A stretch of DNA of 64,000 nucleotides from Herpetosiphon llansteffanensis (GTDB taxonomy: Bacteria; Chloroflexota; Chloroflexia; Chloroflexales; Herpetosiphonaceae): positions 1-64,000 of the forward strand of contig NZ_PUBZ01000088.1 of NCBI RefSeq assembly GCF_003205875.1, written 5' to 3'. The first letter of the stretch is position 1; the number at the start of each line of letters is the position of its first letter. This document shows, piece after piece, positions 1-10,100 of this stretch. The translations under genes and the position numbers were made by a program. The notes below the pieces were generated by a model. It searched no databases, had not been told where the DNA came from, and saw only the letters and a list, made by a program, of their open reading frames with translations.

Positions 1-53
1 CCCGATCCCCGATCCCCGATCCCCATTTTGCCTTTTGCCTTTTGACTTTTGCA
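1..53. repeat. Heptanucleotide tandem repeats upstream of the first operon
   Basis: Seen: three copies of CCCGATC at 1-21, followed by four near-identical 7-base units (TTTTGCC, TTTTGCC, TTTTGAC, TTTTGCA) at 26-53. The same 7-base periodicity with different units recurs in other spacers of this window. No gene is visible here. Confidence 0.9.
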
Positions 54-75
54 TTTCATCCCTCATCCTTCATAC

Positions 76-104
76 TTGATTTGGGCTGATTTGTTTGTGA
101 TAAT
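76..104 (+). promoter_or_regulatory. Sigma-70-like promoter of the hydrolase/oxidase operon
   Basis: TTGATT (76-81), a 17-bp spacer and GATAAT (99-104) lie about 75 bp ahead of the hydrolase start at 180. The match to the housekeeping consensus is good but the promoter is only inferred. Confidence 0.5.
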
Positions 105-179
105 AGGGCTTGGGCAACGTAGCTCACATCAATGCCGCCCGATCAGCGTTCTCCATCATTCAGCCACAAGGGAGACAGT

Positions 180-821
180 ATGCAGATCGATCCAGCAACA
201 ACCGCGTTGGTACTCATCGAATTTCAAAACGATTTCACCTCGGAAGGCGGAGCACTTCACGGCGCAGTTGCCGAAAGTATGCAAGCCACCAACATGCTGG
301 CCAATACGCTCGAAACGGTCAAACAAGCTCGTGAAGCAGGCGTGACGATTATTCACGCGCCAATTTCGTTTGCCGAAGGCTACCGCGAAATTACCAACCA
401 ACCCTATGGCATTCTCAAAGGCGTGGTCGATAATAATGCCTTTCGTAAGGGCAGTTGGGGTGCAGAATTAATTGATGTGCTCACGCCGGAAAGCGCCGAT
501 ATTGTGGTCGAAGGCAAGCGTGGCCTTGATACCTTCGCCAGCACCAACCTTGATTTTATTCTGCGCAGCCGTGGCTTGAGCAATTTGGTTTTAGCAGGCT
601 TTTTGACCAACTGTTGCGTCGAATCGACGATGCGCTCAGGCTACGAACGCGGCTATAACGTCATTACCCTGACCGATTGTGTCGCCGCCACCAGCGCCGA
701 AGAGCAAGAAGGCGCAATTAGCAAAGATTATCCAATGTTCTCGCATCCTATGGATCACGCACAATTTCTCGAAATTTTGAGCGGACGCAGCGCCATGGTC
801 AATGCAAGTCGCGGGTATTAA
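180..821 (+). CDS. Isochorismatase-like cysteine hydrolase
   Basis: A 213-residue cytoplasmic hydrolase of the isochorismatase/nicotinamidase superfamily, which cleaves amide or ester bonds in small molecules through a Cys-Lys-Asp triad. The triad is visible: Asp18 in FQNDF, the Lys in VEGKRG, and the nucleophilic Cys in TNCCVEST. Length is normal for the family. The start at 180 is chosen because GGGAG sits just upstream. An in-frame start at 132 would add a non-conserved leader. The next gene begins 3 bp after the stop, so the two are almost certainly cotranscribed. Substrate is not deducible; coupling to an FAD oxidase suggests catabolism of a small organic acid or amide (inference). Confidence 0.85.
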   Translation: MQIDPATTALVLIEFQNDFTSEGGALHGAVAESMQATNMLANTLETVKQAREAGVTIIHAPISFAEGYREITNQPYGILKGVVDNNAFRKGSWGAELIDVLTPESADIVVEGKRGLDTFASTNLDFILRSRGLSNLVLAGFLTNCCVESTMRSGYERGYNVITLTDCVAATSAEEQEGAISKDYPMFSHPMDHAQFLEILSGRSAMVNASRGY

Positions 822-824
822 TCA

Positions 825-3713
825 ATGAATCCAGCAGCAGAACTTCAAACTGAGGTTTTGGCTGCACTGCAGCGGTCGGTTCGTGGCACGGTTCACGCCG
901 ACCGCTTGACGTGTGCGCTCTACAGCACCGATGCCTCATCATATGCCGTGATGCCCAAAGCGGTGGTTATTCCGCACGATCGGGCCGATTTGCAGGCTAT
1001 CGTCGAAATTGCCCAACGCTTTCAGGTGCCAATCGTGCCGCGTGGCGGTGGCACAAGTCTCTCTGGCCAAGCAATTGGCGCGGGCATTATTGTCGATCTT
1101 TCGCATTCGTTTGGCCAAATTGGTGAGTTTGATCCAGAGCGTCGCCAGATTTGGGTTGAAGCTGGCTGCACGCTTGATCGGTTGAATAATTTTCTCAAGC
1201 AGCATGGCCTGATGTTCGGCCCCGATCCGTCCTCGAGTGCGTCGGCAACGATTGGCGGCATGCTCGGCAATAATTCAACTGGCTCACACTCGATTGTCTA
1301 TGGCATGACCGTTGATCATACCCTCGCGATCGAAACCATTTTGGATGATAGCTCAATCGCAACATGGTCAACCCAACCAGCCAACAATCCACGCCAACAG
1401 CAAATTCAAGCCCAACTTGGTCAGATTGTTGCGCGTTATGCTCACGCCATTGAGCGCGATTATCCCCAGGTTTGGCGCAATGTGGCGGGCTACAATCTGC
1501 AACGCATGCTGCAACGCCAGCAACAACAACAACCGTTTAGCGCCGTGCCAATTTTAGTTGGCAGCGAAGGCACTTTGGGCTTGACCGTTGCCGCTCAACT
1601 TAGCCTCGTGCCACGCCCCAAGGTCACGCGGCTGGCACTCTGGCATTTTGATGATTTACAGCGAGCATTGGCCTTAGTGCCAGAAATGTTGCGTTTTCAG
1701 CCAAGCGCAGTCGAGTTATTCGATCGTTATTTTATTAATTTGACCCGCCAAAACCCTGAGTATGGTGCACGCCTCAGTTTTGTGGTGGGCGAGCCACGCG
1801 TTGTCTTAATTGTTGAATGGGCGGGAGCTGATGCCAGCGAATTGGCCGCCAACGATGCTGCATCAACAGCCCATTTGCGGGCGCTGGGCGAAACAGGCCT
1901 TGTCGTGCGCGAAACCCAGCCCGCCGCAATTGCCAATGTTTGGGCCGTGCGCAAAGCAGGCTTAGGCTTGTTGATGAGCCAACGCGGCGATGCCAAACCG
2001 CTGGCGTTTGTCGATGATGCGACCGTGCCAGTTGATCGCTTGGCCGAATATGCGCAGGGTGTTGAGGCGATTTGCCGTGAGGTTGGCACCGAAGCCAGTT
2101 TTTATGCCCATGCTTCGGTTGGCTGCTTACACATCAATCCATTAATTAATTTGAAAACTGAAACTGGTCTGGCCCAAATGGCGCATATTTCGCAGGCAGT
2201 CGCCAGCTTGGCAATTAACCTTGGCGGCACGACCACAGGCGAACATGGCGAGGGTCTGGCGCGCTCAGCCTTTAATCAACAATTGTATGGCGCGGAACTA
2301 CACCAAGCCTTTGGCGAAATAAAGCAGCTATTCGACCCAAATTCCATCTTTAATCCAGGCAAGATTTTGGCCGCACCTCAGCCATGGCAGCCAGAAATCC
2401 TGCGCATCAACCCAAGCTACCAAACGCCGCATGCGCCCAGCGTAACCTTCTTCGATTTCACGCCTGATGGTGGCTTTGCTGGCTTAGTCGAAATGTGCAA
2501 TGGCCAAGGCGTTTGCCGCAAAGCAGATGCTGGCGTGATGTGCCCATCGTATATGGCGACGCGCGACGAGGCCCATTCAACTCGTGGCCGAGCCAATGCC
2601 TTGCGGGCGGCAATGACCGGCCAGCTTGGATCTGAAGGTTTGAGCAGCCCTGAATTACACGAAGCCATGGATTTATGCCTTGAATGCAAGGCCTGTAAAC
2701 GTGAATGCCCGTCGATTGTTGATATGGCGCGACTCAAATCGGAATGGCTGGCGCAGTATCAAGCAACCCATGGCGTACCATTGCGCAGCCGTTTGTTTGG
2801 CCAGATCGCCAAAATCAATCAGCTTGGCATGCTGGTTCCGCGTTTGAATAATTGGTTGCTAGCCCAGCCAATCACGCGCTGGCTGCTTGATCGCAGCTTG
2901 GGCATCGATCAACGCCGCCAATTGCCAGCCTTAGCACGGCGTTCATTTCGGGCTTGGTTCAAGCAACACAAACAACAATCAGCAGCGTCGCGTGGCCCAT
3001 TAATTCTTTGGGATGATACTTTTACGCTCTATAACGAGCCGCAGATTGGCCAAGCAACGGTCAAATTGCTTAGCGCTGCGGGCTACAGTGTTTATCTGAT
3101 CAACGAACGACGCTGTTGTGGCAGGCCATTGATCTCCAAGGGAATGTTGGCGGAAGCGCGAGCTAATGCTGAACACAACATCAAACTGCTTGCGCCATTT
3201 GCTGAGTTGGGCGTGCCAATTATTGGCTTGGAGCCAAGTTGCATCGCCAGCTTTCGCGACGAATACCCAGCCTTAGTGCCAACCAATGCGGCCAAGGCTG
3301 TGGCTGCTCAAAGCTATTTTATTGAAGAATTTCTGGTTAAATTGGCTGCTGAAGGCGTTGCTTGGAACTGGAATCAGCAATTGCCCGCCGATAAGGTGCT
3401 GGTGCATGGCCATTGCTATCAAAAAGCTTTGATCAGCACTAGCCCATTGCTGGCGATGTTGCGGCTAGTGCCAAACTTGGCGGTGCAAGAAATTGAAAGC
3501 GGCTGTTGTGGCATGGCCGGCTCGTTTGGATATGAACGCGAGCATTACGAGGTCTCCATGGCCTGTGGCGAGCAACGCCTGTTTCCAGCAGTTCGCACCA
3601 GCCAACAGCCAGTTTTAGCAGCAGGTATGTCGTGTCGGCATCAAATTGAGGCTGGCACAGGGGTAATTGCCCAACATCCAATCGTATTTTTGGCCGCTTG
3701 TTTAGCCGATTAA
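825..3713 (+). CDS. FAD-linked oxidase / Fe-S protein fusion (D-lactate dehydrogenase or YdiJ-like)
   Basis: A 962-residue protein fusing a GlcD-type flavin dehydrogenase to a GlcF-type iron-sulfur domain, an architecture known from YdiJ-like 2-hydroxyacid dehydrogenases. The N-terminal half has the FAD-binding (PCMH) signature PRGGGTSLSGQ, then GPDPSSSASATIGGM, and GEHGEG in the FAD-linked oxidase C-terminal domain. Ferredoxin-like cysteines follow: C558, C564 and C573, then C618, C621, C624 and C628. The C-terminal third has two CCG cysteine-rich motifs (CCGRP and CCGMAG). It probably oxidises a 2-hydroxyacid and passes electrons to the respiratory chain from the inner face of the membrane. 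The substrate is unknown. It is translationally close to the upstream hydrolase. Confidence 0.85.
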   Translation: MNPAAELQTEVLAALQRSVRGTVHADRLTCALYSTDASSYAVMPKAVVIPHDRADLQAIVEIAQRFQVPIVPRGGGTSLSGQAIGAGIIVDLSHSFGQIGEFDPERRQIWVEAGCTLDRLNNFLKQHGLMFGPDPSSSASATIGGMLGNNSTGSHSIVYGMTVDHTLAIETILDDSSIATWSTQPANNPRQQQIQAQLGQIVARYAHAIERDYPQVWRNVAGYNLQRMLQRQQQQQPFSAVPILVGSEGTLGLTVAAQLSLVPRPKVTRLALWHFDDLQRALALVPEMLRFQPSAVELFDRYFINLTRQNPEYGARLSFVVGEPRVVLIVEWAGADASELAANDAASTAHLRALGETGLVVRETQPAAIANVWAVRKAGLGLLMSQRGDAKPLAFVDDATVPVDRLAEYAQGVEAICREVGTEASFYAHASVGCLHINPLINLKTETGLAQMAHISQAVASLAINLGGTTTGEHGEGLARSAFNQQLYGAELHQAFGEIKQLFDPNSIFNPGKILAAPQPWQPEILRINPSYQTPHAPSVTFFDFTPDGGFAGLVEMCNGQGVCRKADAGVMCPSYMATRDEAHSTRGRANALRAAMTGQLGSEGLSSPELHEAMDLCLECKACKRECPSIVDMARLKSEWLAQYQATHGVPLRSRLFGQIAKINQLGMLVPRLNNWLLAQPITRWLLDRSLGIDQRRQLPALARRSFRAWFKQHKQQSAASRGPLILWDDTFTLYNEPQIGQATVKLLSAAGYSVYLINERRCCGRPLISKGMLAEARANAEHNIKLLAPFAELGVPIIGLEPSCIASFRDEYPALVPTNAAKAVAAQSYFIEEFLVKLAAEGVAWNWNQQLPADKVLVHGHCYQKALISTSPLLAMLRLVPNLAVQEIESGCCGMAGSFGYEREHYEVSMACGEQRLFPAVRTSQQPVLAAGMSCRHQIEAGTGVIAQHPIVFLAACLAD

Positions 3714-3771
3714 GCTACAAACAATCGTAGGGATTTTTCATCATTGTTCAATTGTTTGTTCATCCAACAAA

Positions 3772-3801
3772 TTGACAAACGCAGCGGCTTTGGCGTATAG
3801 T
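3772..3801 (+). promoter_or_regulatory. Strong sigma-70-like promoter of the NRPS operon
   Basis: Perfect TTGACA (3772-3777), an 18-bp spacer and TATAGT (3796-3801). It lies about 160 bp before the first NRPS start. The next three genes overlap or abut, so this promoter could drive the whole assembly line. Confidence 0.6.
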
Positions 3802-3959
3802 ATGGCCTTGAAGAGTCGTGTCATTTAATCAATCCCCAACCAGATTTCCCATGCCCTGCCTAGGGGGCCTTTGGCGGTTGCGCTGAGGCTATCGCTGCGC
3901 CCATAGGCATCGCAACAATGCTAAAACTACAATCTGAAACGATGCGAAGGAGCCGTGTT

Positions 3960-5849
3960 ATGTCAATAGCGACATTAGCGCCGATCACCGCCGACCGCAT
4001 GGGCCAACTTTTTGTGCCCGATGTTCTCAGCACGCACGCCCAGCATTCACCACAGGCTATTGCCATCGCGACCAGCAATTTTAAGCTGAGTTACGTCGAT
4101 TTTGAGCAACGTAGCAATCAGCTTGCCCATTATTTACACCGCCAAGGAGTGGGCCGTGGCGCTGTGGTTGGCGCTTGTTTTGAACGTTCAACCGAGGCCA
4201 TTATCGCCGCAGTTGCGATTTGGAAGGCGGGCGCAGCCTACTTGCCGCTCGACCCGAGCTATCCCCAAGAACGCCTCAAATATATGTTGGCCAATAGCGG
4301 CGCAAATCTGGTGTTGGCCAGCCAGCTTACCGCCAACCAATTGCCTGATCGCCAATTGCACATTTTTGATCAATTAACTGCGGAGCTGGCCCAGCAACCA
4401 ACCAGCGCTCCCGCGCATCAACTTACCGCCGATGATCTGGCCTATATCATTTATACCTCTGGCTCGACGGGCAAACCCAAAGGCGTGCTGGTTTCTCATC
4501 GTGGTTTGGCCAATTTGGCAGTTGCCCAAAGTGAACGCTTTGGCATCAGCAGCCAATCGCGGGTGTTGCAATTTGCCTCGCCCAGCTTCGATGCCTCAAT
4601 TTCTGAAATGATCACGGCTTTTTTTCAGGCTGCCACTTTGTTTGTAGCCCCAACGAACGATCTTTTACCAGGCCCAGACCTGCTGACAACGCTGCGCGAT
4701 CATCAGATTACAGTTGCAACGCTGCCGCCATCAGTTTTGGCTTTGCTCGATCCCCGCGATTTGCCCAATTTGCAAACGATCGTTTCAGCAGGCGAGGCTT
4801 GCACGGCGGAAATTGTCGCACGTTGGGGCACAAATCGGCGCTTTATCAATGCTTATGGCCCAACCGAAGTGACGGTTTGCGCCACCATGAGCCAGCCTTT
4901 GCGCTATGGCATGGCGGTCAGCATTGGCAACGCCATCAGCAACAGCCAAATCTATATCGTCGATGAACATTTGAATTTGGTTGAAGGCGAGGCCATTGGC
5001 GAATTATTGGTTAGCGGGGTTGGGCTGGCGCACGGCTATCTCGGCCTTGGCGATCAAACTGCCGAGCGCTTTTTGCCCAATCCATGGAGCGAACAGGCTG
5101 GCAGTCGCGTCTATCGCACTGGCGATTTGGTGCGGCGCTTGAGCGATGGCAGCCTTGAGTTTCGCGGGCGGATCGATCATCAAATTAAGCATCGTGGCTA
5201 TCGCATCGATCCTGCGGAAATTGAAATGTTGTTGTTGGAATATCCCAACGTACGCCACGCTGTGGTGACGTTGCATCACGACCACAATCATACCGAGCGC
5301 TTGGTCGCCTATTTGGTGCTGCACGGCGAAGTTATGCCCTACTATCGCGATATGTATCGCTATCTGGAAAGCATGCTGCCCAAGTATATGGTACCGCTCT
5401 CGTACACCGTGGTGAAGGAATTGCCGCGCACGCCCAACGGTAAGCTCGATGTTGCGGCCTTGCCAGAGCCAGATTTTGCCCTACTGACCGTCAGCGAGAA
5501 CTATGTTGCCCCGCGCACGCCGCTGGAACAGCAAATTGCCACAATTTGGGAAGCTATTTTGGATACGCCGAATATTGGCGTGCTTGATGATTTCTTTGAT
5601 GCTGGCGGCCACTCGCTGCTGGCAACCCAAATTGTTTCTGCGATTCGCAGCACGTTTGCGGTCGAAATTCCGCTTTCGGTTCTGCTGGGAGTCGAGCCAA
5701 CCATCGCCGCTACGGCGCAACTGATCGAGCAATATCAAATTGCTAATGCCGACGATGCTGAACTGGCAGCCTTGCTCAACGAACTCGATGGCCTCTCCGA
5801 TGAGGAAATCCAAGCTTTATTGGCAGATGAAGGAGCGATCACTGCATGA
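3960..5849 (+). CDS. NRPS loading protein, adenylation-thiolation (A-T), Tyr-like pocket
   Basis: A 629-residue stand-alone module that would adenylate an amino acid and tether it to its carrier domain. Adenylation motifs are in order: YTSGSTGKPKG (A3, about residue 165), FDAS (A4), NAYGPTE (A5), YRTGDL (A7), the A8 arginine loop, and NGK (A10). The carrier motif GGHSLL has its phosphopantetheine Ser at 552. There is no condensation domain, which fits an initiating module. Aligning from memory with GrsA, the pocket residues are D211, A212, S215, T254, V275, A277, A298, V306 and C307, giving DASTVAAVC(K). That matches a tyrosine code I recall (inference). The tail ends in an acidic LSDEEIQALL helix of the kind found at NRPS termini. 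The start at 3960 follows AAGGAG with 7-nt spacing; an upstream ATG at 3918 has no such site. It overlaps the next gene by ATGA. Confidence 0.92.
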   Translation: MSIATLAPITADRMGQLFVPDVLSTHAQHSPQAIAIATSNFKLSYVDFEQRSNQLAHYLHRQGVGRGAVVGACFERSTEAIIAAVAIWKAGAAYLPLDPSYPQERLKYMLANSGANLVLASQLTANQLPDRQLHIFDQLTAELAQQPTSAPAHQLTADDLAYIIYTSGSTGKPKGVLVSHRGLANLAVAQSERFGISSQSRVLQFASPSFDASISEMITAFFQAATLFVAPTNDLLPGPDLLTTLRDHQITVATLPPSVLALLDPRDLPNLQTIVSAGEACTAEIVARWGTNRRFINAYGPTEVTVCATMSQPLRYGMAVSIGNAISNSQIYIVDEHLNLVEGEAIGELLVSGVGLAHGYLGLGDQTAERFLPNPWSEQAGSRVYRTGDLVRRLSDGSLEFRGRIDHQIKHRGYRIDPAEIEMLLLEYPNVRHAVVTLHHDHNHTERLVAYLVLHGEVMPYYRDMYRYLESMLPKYMVPLSYTVVKELPRTPNGKLDVAALPEPDFALLTVSENYVAPRTPLEQQIATIWEAILDTPNIGVLDDFFDAGGHSLLATQIVSAIRSTFAVEIPLSVLLGVEPTIAATAQLIEQYQIANADDAELAALLNELDGLSDEEIQALLADEGAITA

Positions 5850-7159
5850 ACTTTTTGCTCATTCAGCCACTCGATTATTTGTTCGTCTCAGGCGGGGCGC
5901 ACAAAGCCAACCGCTTTTTGATGGAAGGCCTCGTGGAGCGCGGCCACACCTGCATCGTGCTCTATCCGCTGGAAGAAAATCGCGAAAAAAACGGCAAAGA
6001 AAAATTATTAAAGCAGCTTGAGCAACACCAAATTCAGGTTGTCGATGCCAGCAATCCCGATCTGGTACATTATCGGATGAATGGGGTTGATGTCTATGCC
6101 TCGGGCGGCTCGCTGAGCTTCTTCACCAAATTGATTCACCGCGTCACCAACGAATTTAACATCGATTGGACGATTGTCACCGAGGATCGCTCGTTTTTGT
6201 GGGTCGAAGTCGCTCACGAAGCCAATCCAGGCAAGGCAGTCTTTCTCTCGCATAGCCAAGCGACGCTGCCGTTCGGCCCCGAATGCTTCGTTGACGACCC
6301 AACCAAAACCCGTACCTTGCAACAAATGGCCGATTTGATCTGCGTCAGCGAATATTTGCAACGCTACGCCAAAGAATGGGGCAATCTCGATTCGACCGTG
6401 CTGCGCTTTCCATCGTATGGCGCAGGGCCGTTTCCATTTTTGGCCAACTTCGATCACGGCGCAGTCACGATGATCAATCCATCGATGCTCAAGGGCAGTC
6501 CGATTTTTATTGAATTGGCCCAGCGCATGCCCGAAACCCAGTTTGCCGCCGTGCCAACCTGGTCAACCACCGGCAAAGATCGAGCGATTCTCGAAGCACT
6601 GCCCAATGTGCAATTCATTCAACCCTCGCCAGATATGAACGAGGTGCTCAAGCATGTCAAAGTGCTGCTAGTACCATCGCTGTGGGGCGAATCGTTTGGT
6701 CAAGTCGTCGTCGACGCGATGTTACGCGGCATTCCGGTGCTGGCCAGCGATGTTGGCGGCTTGCCCGAAGCAAAATTAGGCGTGGAATATCTGCTACCAG
6801 TCAATCAAATTCGCGAATATAGCAGCATTTCGGCCAAAGTGTATACGGCGATTCCAGTTGTGCCGCCGCAAGATGTTACGCCTTGGGAGCAAACCTTGCG
6901 CCGTTTGCTGAATGATCGCGAGCATTACAACGATTTGGCGCGGCGCTCGCAAGCAGCGGCCTTCGATTTTCTCAACAACATTGGGATCGAACATTTCGAA
7001 CGCTATTTTTTCAATTTACAACCACGCCAAACTAGCGTTGTGCCAAGCTTAACTCCCGACCGCAATGTGCAACGAGCAGCGCAGTTGGCAGCCATGCCTG
7101 CTGAACAACGAGCGCTGCTCGCTCAACGCCTAAAACAACGCCGAGGTGAGCAAGTATGA
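5846..7159 (+). CDS. GT4-family glycosyltransferase with NRPS-linker-like tail
   Basis: A 437-residue cytosolic GT-B glycosyltransferase of group 1 (GT4). The nucleotide-sugar-binding half contains LVPSLWGESFG, with E282 and an E-x7-D variant of the usual E-x7-E motif, and later VGGLPEA. It sits between two NRPS genes with 4-bp overlaps on both sides, so it is probably a tailoring enzyme acting on the peptide or on a carrier-bound intermediate (inference). The unusual part is the last 30 or so residues. They contain PAEQRALLAQRLKQR, nearly the same as SPERRALLAQRLRQR at the start of the following NRPS, a linker helix typical of the region before condensation domains. Catalytic class is confident; sugar and acceptor are unknown. 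Confidence 0.88.
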   Translation: MNFLLIQPLDYLFVSGGAHKANRFLMEGLVERGHTCIVLYPLEENREKNGKEKLLKQLEQHQIQVVDASNPDLVHYRMNGVDVYASGGSLSFFTKLIHRVTNEFNIDWTIVTEDRSFLWVEVAHEANPGKAVFLSHSQATLPFGPECFVDDPTKTRTLQQMADLICVSEYLQRYAKEWGNLDSTVLRFPSYGAGPFPFLANFDHGAVTMINPSMLKGSPIFIELAQRMPETQFAAVPTWSTTGKDRAILEALPNVQFIQPSPDMNEVLKHVKVLLVPSLWGESFGQVVVDAMLRGIPVLASDVGGLPEAKLGVEYLLPVNQIREYSSISAKVYTAIPVVPPQDVTPWEQTLRRLLNDREHYNDLARRSQAAAFDFLNNIGIEHFERYFFNLQPRQTSVVPSLTPDRNVQRAAQLAAMPAEQRALLAQRLKQRRGEQV

Positions 7160-10100
7160 CCGAAGTCGCACGCCAACTCGAAGATCTTTCGCCCGAACGC
7201 CGCGCCTTGTTGGCCCAACGATTGCGCCAACGCCAAGCAGCCAAGCCAGTGCCAAGCATTCCCGCGCTGGCTCGCGTCGGCGAACGCCCAGCCTTTGAAC
7301 TGTCGTTTGCCCAACAACGCTTGTGGTTTTTAAGCCAGTGGCAGCCAGAAAGTGCCGCCTACCACATCCCCGCCACGTTCAGCATTGTGGGTGAAATTAA
7401 TGTTTCTGTATTGCAGACATGTCTTGATAAAATTATTCAGCGCCATGAAGTGTTGCGTAGCACAATCGAAGTGTTCGACGACGAGCCAGTGCAAGTTATT
7501 CAGCCATTCCGCAGCCTCGATTTGGAGCTTGTTGATTTACGAAATTTGAGCAGCGAACAGCAATCAAGCCAACGCCAGCAGCATATCGAGCGCCACAGTC
7601 AAGTGCCGTTTGATCTAACTAAAGATTTAATGCTGCGCGGCTTGTTGCTGCAAACGGCTGATGATCATGCCGAATTGGTGCTAACGATTCACCATATTGC
7701 TTGCGATGGTTGGTCGATTGGGGTGTTGTTGCGCGAGCTTGGCCAGCTGTATGAAGCAGGGCTACGCGGCGAGCAGCTTGAGCTACCAGCGCTGCCAATT
7801 CAATATGCCGATTTTGCGGTTTGGCACAAGCGCTATGTGCTCGAAGAAGTGTACAATCAACATTTGAATTTTTGGCAGCAACAATTACATGGCACATTGC
7901 CGTTGCTCAATTTGCCAACCGACCATCCGCGACCAGCGGTCAAACGCGATCTTGGCGCAACCCTCGAATATCATTTGCCTTGGAGCTTGGTTGAGGCCGT
8001 TGAGCGCTTGAGCCGCCAAGAACGGGCCACGCCGTTTATGCTATTTATGGCGGCTTTTCAAGTTTTGCTTTATCGCTATTCTGGCCAAAGCGATCTGATT
8101 ATTGGTACGCCGATTGCCAACCGCACCCGCCGCGAAATCGAAAACTTAATTGGATTTTTCGTCAATACGTTGCCAATTCGGGTCAATTTGGCAGGTTCGC
8201 CGAGTTTTCGCAGCCTAATCGCCCAAGTGCGCCAAACCTCGTTGGCGGCCTTCGAGCACCAAGATATGCCGCTCGAACATTTGATTGATGTGCTCAAAGT
8301 TGAACGCAGTTTGAGCCATAATCCATTATTTCAAGCCCTGTTTGTGCATCAAACCACCAGCATTCAAACTGTCGATTCTGGTGATTTTGGCTTGCAATTT
8401 GGCGGGGCAATCGAAACTGGCAGCGCCAAATTCGACATTAATTTAAATCTGGCGGCCAATCGCGCCAGCTTCGAATACAACACCGATCTGTTTGAGCGCA
8501 GCACGATCGAACGCATGGCCAGCCATTTCCATAGCTTATTGGAATACGCAGTCAGCCATCCTGATGTGAGCATCGATGATTTGCCCTTGCTGAGTAGCAG
8601 CGAGCGCCAACAATTGCTGCAAACGTGGAACGCCACCAGCGCCAATTATCCTGCGGTTGATTCGATTGTAAGCTTGTTTGAAGCCCAAGCAGCGCGTGTG
8701 CCAGAGCGCACAGCCCTGCATTTTGAAGGCCAAACCTTGAGCTACGCCGAACTCAATCAACGCGCCAACCAACTAGCGCATAGCTTGCACCAACGCGGCA
8801 TCGGCTGCGATATGCGAGTTGGCTTGTTTATCGACCGCTCGCTGGATTTGTTGGTGGGAGCGTTGGGGATTCTCAAAGCAGGTGCAGCCTATGTGCCAAT
8901 CGACCCAATTTACCCCCAAGATCGTATCAGCGCAATGCTTGAGGATGGCGCGGTGAGCTTGCTAATTACCCACGCCGAGCTAGCTGCCGAATTGCCAGCA
9001 CTCGATCGTGAGGTGCTTTGCCTTGACGAGGCTTGGCCGACAATTGCCCAAGCACCAAGCCAAAACCTGAATTTGCCAATCGATCCACGTAGTTTGATGT
9101 ATGTGCTGTTTACCTCTGGCTCGACGGGCCGCCCCAAAGGCGTGGCGATCGAACACCGCAATTATGTCAATTATATTCAAGGCTTGTTGCAACGCATCGC
9201 CGCTGAAGATGGCTGGAGTTATGCGCTGGTTTCGACCTTTGCCGCCGATCTTGGCACAACCAACGTCTATGGAGCCTTGTGCAGCGGCGGCGAATTACAC
9301 ATTGTGGCCTACGAACGCGCCACCGATCCCGAAGCCTTTGCAGCCTACTTTCGCCAGCATCGTATCGATGTGATGAAACTTGTGCCCAGCCATTTCGAGG
9401 CGCTGCGCGGCTTGAGCAACTTGGCCGATGTGATTCCCAAGCAGCGACTCATTTTGGCGGGCGAGGCCAGTTTGTGGGAACAACTGGCAAATATTCGCCA
9501 ACTTCAGCCCAGCGTGCAGTTGCAAAACCACTATGGGCCAACCGAAACCACCGTTTCGATGCTGACCTACCCAATTCCTAGCCAACCGCGCTACCCAAGC
9601 AGCAGCGTGCCACTTGGGCGGCCATTAGGCAATGTGCAAATTTATGTGCTCGATCGCCAAATGCAGCCAACGCCGCAAGGTGTGCCAGGCGAACTCTACG
9701 TTGGCGGCGCTGGGGTTGGTCGCGGCTACATCGGGCGGCCCGATCTCACCGCCGAGCGTTTTGTGCCCGATCCATTTAGTGCCGAAGCAGGTGCGCGGCT
9801 CTATCGTAGCGGAGATTTGGTGCGCTACCAACCTGATGGCGCGATAGAATTTTTGGGTCGAATCGATCTGCAAGTTAAAATTCGTGGCTATCGGGTTGAG
9901 CTAAGCGAGATTGAAACCGCGTTGCAAGCCCAAAGCCATGTTGCCAATAGCGTTGTGATCTTGCGCGAGGACACACCCGGCGATAAGCGCTTAGTCGCTT
10001 ATCTCGTGCCAGAAGCAGGCCAAAGCCTGAATATTGGCAATATTCGCGAAGCGCTACGCAACAGTTTGCCCGATTACATGGTGCCAACCGCCTTTGTCGA

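Noticed and set aside
3918-3959. Earlier ATG for the A-T protein
   Set aside because: No ribosome site precedes it, while 3960 has AAGGAG at 7 nt.
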